This document shows positions 48,858 to 55,239 of a DNA stretch of 64,000 bases, in pieces. The DNA comes from Winogradskya consettensis (GTDB lineage: Bacteria > Actinomycetota > Actinomycetes > Mycobacteriales > Micromonosporaceae): contig NZ_BOQP01000017.1 in the NCBI RefSeq assembly GCF_018332715.1, positions 1-64,000 on the forward strand, written 5' to 3'. The position numbers were made by a program, and so were the translations under genes. A model generated the notes under the pieces. It saw only the letters and a list, made by a program, of their open reading frames with translations. It was not told where the DNA came from and made no database searches. Numbering within the stretch: position 1 is the first letter of the stretch; each line of letters opens with the position of its first letter.

Positions 48858-50252
48858 ATGGCGACGAAAAAGACCGTGTTCGTGCTGTTCGGCGCGACCG
48901 GTGACCTGGCGAAGCGCATGGTGCTGCCCGCGTTCTACACGCTCGCGATCGAGGGCCTGCTCCCCGAGGACTGGGCGCTGGTCGGCAACGGCCGCGGCGA
49001 CGTGGCCCACGAGGACTTCCGCAAGCACGTGCACGACGCGCTCACGGAGTTCGGGCCGGCGCCGGGCAAGGGCCCGTGGAAGCAGTTCGAGAAGCGGCTC
49101 TACTTCGCCGGCGGCGGGTTCGACACCGACTCCCCCGGCAGCCTGCTCGACGTCATCGGTGACACGCGCGAGATGCTCGGCGAGGACGCCCAGCTCGTGC
49201 ATTACTTCGCCGTGCCGCCGTCGCACTTCGGCGAGCTGACGAAGGCGCTGAGCGAACACGGGCTCGCCAAGGGCAGCCGGGTCGTCTTCGAGAAGCCGTT
49301 CGGCACCTCGCCCACCGACTTCCGCGCCCTCGACCGCACCGTCCACTCGGTGCTCGACGAGTCGCAGGTCTACCGGATCGACCACTTCCTGGGCAAGGAA
49401 GCGACGCAGAACCTGCACGTGCTGCGGTTCGCCAACGAGCTGTTCGCGGCGATGTGGAACAACAAGCACATCGAGAGCGTCCAGATCGACGTGCCCGAGG
49501 ACCTCGGCATCGACGACCGCGCCCTGTTCTACGACGCCACCGGCGCGACGCTCGACATGCTCGTCACCCACCTGTTCCAGGTCGCGGCCGAGGTCGCGAT
49601 GGAGCCACCGGCGAGCCTGGACGCCGAGGGGCTGCAGAGCGCCCGGGAGAAGGTGATCAAGGCGTTCCGGCCGCTCGACCCCGCCGAGGTGGTGCTCGGG
49701 CAGTTCGAGGGCTACCAGGACGTCGAGGGCATCAAGTCACGGTCGCGCACCGACACGTACGTCGCGGCCCGGCTCTGGATCGACAACGCCCGCTGGCGGG
49801 GCGTGCCTTTCCTGCTGCGCACCGGCAAGCGGATGGCGGCCAGCGAGCAGCGGGTCAGCATCGTCCTGCGTACGCCGGAAGGCCCGTTCGCCGACCTGCC
49901 CGCCCAGGCCAACGTGCTGACGTTCTCGCTCTCCGGCAACGGCGAGTTCGGATTGTCCCTGCTCGCCAAGAAACCCGGTGTCGCGCTGACCGTCGACCCG
50001 GCCACGGTCAGCCTGCCGCTGGCGCAGCTCCCCGACGCCGAGCCGCTCCCTCCGTACGCAAGACTGATCAATGACGTCCTGCTGGGTGACCGGTCCCTGT
50101 TCACCCGCCCGGACGGCCTCTCGGCCGCCTGGAAGGCAGTCACCCCCCTGCTGGAGAACCGCCCGCGGCTGCACAAGTACGCCCAGAGCAGCTGGGGGCC
50201 GTCCGCAGCCGCCAAGCTGGCGTCCCCGCACGGGTGGCTGTTGGGGCAGTAA
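48858..50252 (+). CDS. zwf: Glucose-6-phosphate 1-dehydrogenase
   Basis: The 464-aa cytosolic NADP-dependent enzyme performs the first step of the oxidative pentose phosphate pathway. It has the nucleotide-binding FVLFGATGDLAKRMVLPA, the conserved EKPFG, and the active-site signature RIDHFLGKE (about 173-181), with catalytic His in the following helix. It is ~50 aa shorter than the common actinobacterial Zwf and is not in the usual tal-zwf-opcA cluster, so it may be a second, accessory paralogue. Confidence 0.93.
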   Translation: MATKKTVFVLFGATGDLAKRMVLPAFYTLAIEGLLPEDWALVGNGRGDVAHEDFRKHVHDALTEFGPAPGKGPWKQFEKRLYFAGGGFDTDSPGSLLDVIGDTREMLGEDAQLVHYFAVPPSHFGELTKALSEHGLAKGSRVVFEKPFGTSPTDFRALDRTVHSVLDESQVYRIDHFLGKEATQNLHVLRFANELFAAMWNNKHIESVQIDVPEDLGIDDRALFYDATGATLDMLVTHLFQVAAEVAMEPPASLDAEGLQSAREKVIKAFRPLDPAEVVLGQFEGYQDVEGIKSRSRTDTYVAARLWIDNARWRGVPFLLRTGKRMAASEQRVSIVLRTPEGPFADLPAQANVLTFSLSGNGEFGLSLLAKKPGVALTVDPATVSLPLAQLPDAEPLPPYARLINDVLLGDRSLFTRPDGLSAAWKAVTPLLENRPRLHKYAQSSWGPSAAAKLASPHGWLLGQ

Positions 50253-50270
50253 CCCGAGCGCGCGGTGCCC

Positions 50271-50449
50271 GCCGAGCAGTACCCGCCGGAGGGCATCACG
50301 GACCCGGCCGCCATGGTCGCGGCCTGTGGATCGCCCGTCAGGCGCACGTCCAGGTCAGTGCCGCTCACGACGCCGAGGGCCGGACCATCCGCATGATCGC
50401 CGGCGCCCCCCGCGAGATGATCGGCGCGGGAGTCGCCTCGCTATCATGA
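50271..50449 (+). pseudogene. Deletion remnant of a MEDS/HATPase anti-sigma gene
   Basis: The first ~50 bp translate to AEQYPPEGITDPAAMVA, nearly identical to QYPADGITDPAATVA inside the MEDS gene just downstream. After about 50324 another frame reads GLWIARQAHVQVSAAHDAEG then RTIRMIAG, nearly identical to the C-terminus of the HATPase gene that ends at 52180. The two halves are fused out of frame. A third paralogue with both ends has thus lost its middle (about 1.5 kb relative to the intact pair). Confidence 0.8.
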
Positions 50450-50453
50450 ATTC

Positions 50454-51230
50454 ATGGTTACGCCCGACGCCCCGGTGAGTTACGGGCACGGTTGCGTGGC
50501 CTTCGACGACCCGGCGGAGTTCGAGGCCGCGGCACGGGACTTCCTGGCCGCGGGGCTGGCCGCCGGGCACCGGGTGCGTTACGTCGCCGGCTGGGCACCG
50601 CAGGGCTGGGATTTCGACCCGGAGCTGGCCGAGCCCGCGACCCAGTATCCAGCGGACGGCATCACCGACCCGGCCGCCACGGTCGCCGCCTGGGCCGCCG
50701 AGGTCGAGCGGGCCCTGGCCGACGGCTACACCGGGCTCAGCGTCGCTGCCGACACCACCTGGCTGGTGCGTGACCCGCTGCTACGTGCGGGATACGCACG
50801 CTACGAGCACCTCATCGACCGCTACATGCGTGGGCACCCGCTCAACGGCCTGTGCGGCTTCGACCGGCGCGTCCTCGACGACGCCGTCATCGCCGGCCTG
50901 ACCTGCGTGCACCCCGACTCCGACGCCCCGTTCCGGCTCTACGCCGACTCGACCGGCTCGTCGAGCGCCGGCCTCGACGGGGAACTCGACGACTCGACCC
51001 GCGAAGAGCTCAAGCAGGCCCTCGCCCATGCCGATCTGATCCCGGTGAACGGCGAGGTCGTCCTGCAGGGGGCCGGGCTCGCGTTTGTCGATCACCGTTC
51101 GCTCATGCAACTCGACTCGTGGGCGAGCCGCCGTGGTGCCACCGCGGTCCTGCGCACCCGCCGCGGCACCGCTGCCCGCCTGGCGGCCCTGCTCGACCTG
51201 ACCGCACTACGGGTGGAGACCATTCGATGA
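50454..51230 (+). CDS. MEDS-domain sensor with C-terminal STAS domain
   Basis: The 258-aa product has an N-terminal MEDS domain of about 170 residues (YGHGCVAFDDPAEFEAAARD ... LCGFDRRVLDDAVI), the DcmR-like ligand-sensing fold, and a C-terminal STAS-like domain (VNGEVVLQGAGLAFVDHRS). This is the plan of an anti-anti-sigma factor with its own sensor. Its stop overlaps the start of the next gene, which has a MEDS domain plus a HATPase kinase. The two are an obvious antagonist/anti-sigma pair in a partner-switching circuit. Confidence 0.85.
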   Translation: MVTPDAPVSYGHGCVAFDDPAEFEAAARDFLAAGLAAGHRVRYVAGWAPQGWDFDPELAEPATQYPADGITDPAATVAAWAAEVERALADGYTGLSVAADTTWLVRDPLLRAGYARYEHLIDRYMRGHPLNGLCGFDRRVLDDAVIAGLTCVHPDSDAPFRLYADSTGSSSAGLDGELDDSTREELKQALAHADLIPVNGEVVLQGAGLAFVDHRSLMQLDSWASRRGATAVLRTRRGTAARLAALLDLTALRVETIR

Positions 51231-52180
51231 GGACAGGGGCGCCGGCCGGGCACCGCGGCTATTACCACGAGGCACTCCAGTACGCCTCCGACGACGAGTT
51301 CCTCTCCGTCGCCGTGCCGTTCCTGCTCGACGGCGTGGCCGCCGGGGAGCCCTCCATCGTGGTCCTCGGCACGCCGTCCGGGGAGCTGCTCCGTGACGCC
51401 CTCCCGGCGCGTTGCGGTGTCGGCTACCTCACCGGCGGCGCGACCTACGACCGGCCGGTCACGGCGATCCGCGACTACCGGGCGATGCTCGCGGCCTGCG
51501 TCGCCGACGGCGCCGAGCAGATCCGGATCGTCGGGGAGGTCCCGTCGGGCGGCTCCGGCGACACCTGGCGCGCCTGGGCCCGCTACGAGTCCGCGATCAA
51601 CGTCGCGTTCGACGACTTCCCGCTCTGGAGCCTCTGCACGTACGACGAGCGCCGCACCTCCGCGCAGGTCCGCTCGGACGTCGCCCGCACCCACCCCCGC
51701 TTCGCCCGTCCCGGTGGCGCCAGCACCACCAGCACCGCGTTCGCCGAGCCCAGCGTGTATCTCTCCGAACAGCACCCGCTCGTCCCGGACCCGCTGCAGG
51801 CCGCCCTGCCGCACGCCGAGCTCCACGACCCCTCCCCGGCGCAGGCCCGCGCGGCGGTGCGCGACCTCGGTGCCGGCCTCACCCCCGACGACCTGGACGA
51901 CCTGCTGGTCGGGGTGAGCGAGGCGGTCACGAACGCCATGCGTTACGGCCGTTCCCCCGTCCGGCTCCGGGTCTGGAGCACGGCCGGCCGCCTCGTGGTG
52001 ACCGTCACCGACGCCGGCGACGGCCCCAAGGACCCGTTCGCCGGCCTGCTCCCCGCCGCCCCGGGCCAGCTCGGCGGTCGCGGCCTGTGGATCACCCACC
52101 AGGCGTGCGCCCAGGTCAGCACCGCCCGCGACACCGACGGCTGGACCATCCGCATGATCGCCGGCCGCACCGTGGAATAA
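51227..52180 (+). CDS. MEDS-domain sensor with C-terminal anti-sigma HATPase
   Basis: The 317-aa product has an N-terminal MEDS domain (ALQYASDDEFLSVAVPFLLD ... LWSLCTYDERRTSAQV) and a C-terminal RsbW/SpoIIAB-type HATPase_c_2 domain. That domain has the N box LVGVSEAVTNAMRYG, the G1 box VTDAGDGPKDP and the G2 box GGRGLWITHQAC. It probably binds a sigma factor or phosphorylates the STAS protein encoded upstream, with which it overlaps by 4 bp. No sigma gene is adjacent, so the target is elsewhere. Confidence 0.88.
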   Translation: MRTGAPAGHRGYYHEALQYASDDEFLSVAVPFLLDGVAAGEPSIVVLGTPSGELLRDALPARCGVGYLTGGATYDRPVTAIRDYRAMLAACVADGAEQIRIVGEVPSGGSGDTWRAWARYESAINVAFDDFPLWSLCTYDERRTSAQVRSDVARTHPRFARPGGASTTSTAFAEPSVYLSEQHPLVPDPLQAALPHAELHDPSPAQARAAVRDLGAGLTPDDLDDLLVGVSEAVTNAMRYGRSPVRLRVWSTAGRLVVTVTDAGDGPKDPFAGLLPAAPGQLGGRGLWITHQACAQVSTARDTDGWTIRMIAGRTVE

Positions 52181-52228
52181 CCGCGCCCGCCTGACGTTTA
52201 CCTCCACGGATCCTTCAGGAGGTCGAAA

Positions 52229-52492
52229 ATGAAGACTGCAATCCACCCCGAGTACGGCTACGTCGTTTACCGCGACCGCAGCGCCGACTACAGCTTCCTC
52301 ACCCGCTCGACCGCAACGAGCGAGAAGACCATCGAGTGGGCCGACGGCAACACCTACCCGGTCCTCGACGTCGACATCTCCGCAGGCAGCCACCCGTTCT
52401 GGACAGGCAAGCAGCGCCTGCTCGACACGGCCGGCCGCGTCGAGAAGTTCCGCCAGAAGTACGCCCGCGCCCAGCAGCGCGCGGCCAAGTAA
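52229..52492 (+). CDS. rpmE2: 50S ribosomal protein L31 type B (Cys-free, zinc-independent)
   Basis: The 87-aa bL31 paralogue starts MKTAIHPEYGYVVYRDRSAD, with the conserved SAGSHPFWTGKQR segment near residues 51-63. It has no cysteine, so it belongs to the zinc-independent C- class that replaces the zinc-binding form under zinc starvation and is normally repressed by Zur. AGGAGG precedes the ATG. Only 48 bp lie upstream, without an evident Zur box. A strong terminator follows. Confidence 0.95.
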   Translation: MKTAIHPEYGYVVYRDRSADYSFLTRSTATSEKTIEWADGNTYPVLDVDISAGSHPFWTGKQRLLDTAGRVEKFRQKYARAQQRAAK

Positions 52493-52506
52493 CGCACCAC
52501 CCCGCG

Positions 52507-52535
52507 ACGCCCCGGCCCTCCACGGGCCGGGGCGT
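52507..52535 (+). terminator. Strong terminator after rpmE2
   Basis: A perfect 12-bp stem ACGCCCCGGCCC / GGGCCGGGGCGT with a 5-nt loop, followed by TTCGT. It also serves the convergent MOSC gene, which ends at 52540. Confidence 0.85.
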
Positions 52536-52539
52536 TTCG

Positions 52540-53016
52540 TCACTCCCGGGTGATCTCGACCTTCACCGGCCCGAGTCGCAGCGTCCCGTCGTCGAGCGGC
52601 ACACACCGGATCCCGCCCTTACCCCGCAACGCCCTGAACGCCCCCGGCCCGATCGTCTCGTCCATCCAGGCACACGGGTTCGCCCTCCGCCGCACGGACA
52701 GCCGCACCGCCCCGTCCCCGGAATCCAGGCTGAGCACCGCCCCCACCAGCTCATCGACCTCGATCCCGGCAACCAGGATGTTGCGCCGCGTCTGCCGCAG
52801 GTCAGCCCCGGCCGGCAGCCCCTCCCGCGCGATCACCGTCACACTCGCATCCTTGTGCGCCTGCCTCCCGAAATACCGGTCCCCCACCACCCCGAGCCCG
52901 GCCCGCACCACGATCGCCTCGACCAGCTCACCCTCAGGAGCCGGCGCCGGCCCGTCCTTGGGCCGCCCCTCATACCGATGCACGCCCGAAGCCAGCAGCT
53001 GCACGATCTCCGCCAT
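52540..53016 (-). CDS. MOSC domain protein
   Basis: The 158-aa single-domain MOSC protein has GVVGDRYFGRQAHKDASVTV and RRNILVAGIEVDELVG, and the conserved Cys in RRANPCAWMDE, which in MOSC proteins is linked to molybdenum-cofactor sulfur handling. Stand-alone MOSC proteins such as YiiM detoxify N-hydroxylated compounds. The ATG at 53016 is preceded by a G-rich hexanucleotide repeat on the same strand. Confidence 0.88.
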   Translation of the reverse strand: MAEIVQLLASGVHRYEGRPKDGPAPAPEGELVEAIVVRAGLGVVGDRYFGRQAHKDASVTVIAREGLPAGADLRQTRRNILVAGIEVDELVGAVLSLDSGDGAVRLSVRRRANPCAWMDETIGPGAFRALRGKGGIRCVPLDDGTLRLGPVKVEITRE

Positions 53017-53060
53017 CCCCCCACCCTACGAACCCCGCGCACCACGCCGCTGAAGCCTGT

Positions 53061-53096
53061 CCCCGGCCCCGGCCCCGGCCCCGGCCCCGGCCCCGG
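53061..53096. repeat. Hexanucleotide array (CCCCGG)x6
   Basis: Six perfect CCCCGG units, 44-80 bp upstream of the MOSC start. The minus (coding) strand is G-rich with several GGGG runs, so it could form a G-quadruplex in the promoter or leader of that gene. Confidence 0.9.
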
Positions 53097-53157
53097 GAAG
53101 TAACGCCCAGAGCCATCGTTACGGTCCGTTACCCCTGGCAGAATGTACATGTCATGG

Positions 53158-53238
53158 GCTGAGGCATGATTGCCTCACGCTTGACGGCCGACCCGACTGA
53201 AAGTTGCGTCATCCGAGACATCGCCGCAATGTTTGGCG
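53158..53238. repeat. Fifth, solitary copy (E) of the ~80-bp spaced element
   Basis: ATTGC at 53169, TTGAC at 53181, AAAGT at 53200 (+19) and GCAAT at 53226 (+45), the same internal spacing as the four copies at 37.4-38.0 kb. No partner lies 104 bp away on either side. It sits about 140 bp upstream of the MOSC gene start. Confidence 0.7.
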
Positions 53239-53652
53239 GCTTGTCGACCCGGGCAGATCGCCCGCGGCTGACGCCACGGAGGACGACCACGAGGCGTCAC
53301 CGACACGGACCCGACCGGCTCCGCGAACAGGTCCGCTCGGCCCTGAGCCGAGACCCACAGTCCTCGGCCGTCAGCACCTCCCGGGCAACCAGAGCCCCGG
53401 ACGCAGAGCCCGAACCGCTGGAATCGCGGTCCGGCGGCCGACCACCTCAGGCCGACCTCCACAGGCCGATGCGACGCTGGGCCGAGACCGGAGGTCCGTA
53501 GGTGGTCATCTGCTGCGACCCCGGCGGGAGACCGGGTGCTGCGAACAGCGCATTCTTTTCCGGCCAAGAGGAACGTTGCCGGTCACGGTCCAGCCCCATG
53601 AAGAGCCGGCGCCGCGGGCGTCACGAACGAGCCGGCACCCCCGGTCTCACCG
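53239..53652. other. Intergenic region, no convincing gene
   Basis: About 410 bp between repeat copy E and the deaminase stop. Frames are open on both strands (for example up to 130 codons on the minus strand), but the translations are Arg/Pro/Ser-rich without homology. I see only some degenerate AGGCCGA repeats near 53445-53490. Confidence 0.4.
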
Positions 53653-54111
53653 TCAGTGCAGGGTGGTGAAGGGGGTGGTGACGTCGGTGTCGGTCGTGCC
53701 GGGGCGGGCGATGTGCGGGAGGACGGCGGTGACCGCGGTGATCAGGCGGGCGGTGGTGGCCGGGGCGCTGTCGATGGTGGGTGGGACCAGTTCTTTCGGG
53801 GCGGCGTAGACGATCTCGGAGATGCCGGAGGCCGCGGCGATCAGGCGGCAGATCGCGCACGGTTCGCAGCTCGAGTAGATGATCGTGCCGGACAGGTCGA
53901 GGGTGCCGAGGCGCTGGGCGGCGTCGCGGATCGCTGTCACCTCGGCGTGGGCGGAGGGGTCGAGGTCGGCGAGGGCTGTGTTGACGCCTCGGCCGACCTC
54001 GGTGCCGTCGCGGACGACGACTGCCGCGAACGGCAGTTGGCCCGCGAGGGCGTTGTCCGTCGCCAGCTGTACGACGAGCGTCAGTGCTTCCCGTTCTGCC
54101 AGGTCCGCCAT
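53653..54111 (-). CDS. Cytidine/deoxycytidylate deaminase-family nucleoside deaminase
   Basis: The 152-aa zinc deaminase has the catalytic HAEVTAIRDA (His and proton-shuttling Glu) and SSCEPCAICRLIAA (PCxxC zinc ligands). The size and the FAAVVVRDGTEVGRGVN stretch fit guanine-deaminase-like or generic nucleoside/nucleobase deaminases more than tRNA adenosine deaminase. The ATG at 54111 (MADLAEREALTLV) lies 22 bp downstream of the AbfB-protein gene end, on the same strand. Confidence 0.88.
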   Translation of the reverse strand: MADLAEREALTLVVQLATDNALAGQLPFAAVVVRDGTEVGRGVNTALADLDPSAHAEVTAIRDAAQRLGTLDLSGTIIYSSCEPCAICRLIAAASGISEIVYAAPKELVPPTIDSAPATTARLITAVTAVLPHIARPGTTDTDVTTPFTTLH

Positions 54112-54132
54112 GGGTTCACACTACGGGGAAGG

Positions 54133-55068
54133 TTACAGCCCCGAGCGTACGGTGAATGCGGTCGCCTGGGTGCTGAGCTGCAGGCGGGAGCGGCGTACCG
54201 AGAGGTAGCGGTCGGGGTAGTTGCTGGAGTGCAGCAGGACCGTGCCCGCCTGACGGCCGCCGGTGGCGCAGAAGGTCGCGTCGGCGGCGTAGAGCGACGT
54301 GCCCTGGCGGCGGTCGAGCCAGATCTCGCCGTTGCGGTGGCGCAGGTAGTAGCCGGGGTAGTTGGTCGACTCGAACGAGACGCAGGCGTTGTCGGCGAGG
54401 CCGGCGCGCACGGTGAACGTGGAGTCGGCGCGCTCCAGGGACGAGCTGGTGCTGCCGATCCGGTCGACACGGGCGCGGTAGTCGCGGTGGCGGACGCGGT
54501 AGCCCGACATTCCGGACGGTTCGAGGCCGATGCGCGTACCGATGGAGAAGGGTCCTGAGGGTGGCGCGACCGTCGGGGCTTTTGTCGGCTTTGTTGAAGG
54601 AGCAGCCGACGGAGCGGATGACGACGGAGCCGGCGAGGACGGCGACGCCGAGGGTGATGCGGACGTGGACGCGGAAGGCGAGGAGGACGCCGACGCCGAA
54701 GGTGACGCCGAGTGGGAAGCCGAGCGGGAGGCCGACGGGACCGTGAGCGGCAGGGCCGGCACGGTCGGCATCGTGGGCAGTGTGACGAAGCGCGGCCCGC
54801 TCGCGTTACCGGGCCGCGAGCTCTGCCACGCGACCGTGCCCGTCACGAGCAGGACGGCGAGTGCCGAGCAGGCGACAACCGTGCCGCGGCGGCTGCGGGA
54901 GAGACCGGGGCGAACCGGGAGATCCGTGACCTGCTGCGGGATCGTGGCGCTCGCCGAGGCGAGGAACGACTCCATCATCGGCGGGAAGCCGGGCGGGGTC
55001 TGGGGCGCGGGCGGCACCCAGCCACCCACTCGCAGCTCGGTGGTCTGCGAGGGATCCTCTTTGGACAT
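54133..55068 (-). CDS. Membrane-anchored AbfB (CBM42-like) carbohydrate-binding protein
   Basis: The product is about 311 aa. It has a cytoplasmic N-terminus of ~60 residues, one membrane helix (GTVVACSALAVLLVTGTVAW), a Ser/Ala/Pro repeat linker of ~75 residues and a C-terminal beta-trefoil of AbfB type. The trefoil has recurrent SxxYPxxYLRHRN/YRVRHRDYR-type repeats (about 180-310). The domain binds arabinofuranose side chains in family-42 modules. No catalytic domain is present, so it probably presents a sugar-binding head at the surface. Start ATG 55068 or 55074. It lies just downstream of the GH48 cellulase gene, on the same strand. Confidence 0.85.
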   Translation of the reverse strand: MSKEDPSQTTELRVGGWVPPAPQTPPGFPPMMESFLASASATIPQQVTDLPVRPGLSRSRRGTVVACSALAVLLVTGTVAWQSSRPGNASGPRFVTLPTMPTVPALPLTVPSASRSASHSASPSASASSSPSASTSASPSASPSSPAPSSSAPSAAPSTKPTKAPTVAPPSGPFSIGTRIGLEPSGMSGYRVRHRDYRARVDRIGSTSSSLERADSTFTVRAGLADNACVSFESTNYPGYYLRHRNGEIWLDRRQGTSLYAADATFCATGGRQAGTVLLHSSNYPDRYLSVRRSRLQLSTQATAFTVRSGL

Positions 55069-55194
55069 GCACATCCGTTCCGTGGCGGCGGAAACGCACC
55101 GCGTCCCGCTCCCTCACGAGGAGGGGACGGGACGGGAGCGACGCCAGGAAATGATCGTGGCATATGCCCGGAAAGGCAAGCCCGGGTTTGGAAG

Positions 55195-55233
55195 GGGCCC
55201 GAGACGCGGGGATGGAAGCCGCGCCCCGGGCCC
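55195..55233 (-). terminator. Terminator after the GH48 gene
   Basis: GGGCCCG...CGCGG pairs with CCGCG...CGGGCCC across a short loop (outer arms 55195-55200 and 55228-55233). This strong imperfect hairpin begins 6 bp beyond the GH48 stop codon on the minus strand. Confidence 0.65.
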
Positions 55234-55239
55234 TGCTCA

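Noticed and set aside
53175..53567. A 130-codon minus-strand frame in the deaminase-MOSC gap
   Set aside because: Low-complexity Arg/Gly/Pro translation, no ribosome binding site, and it ends inside repeat copy E.
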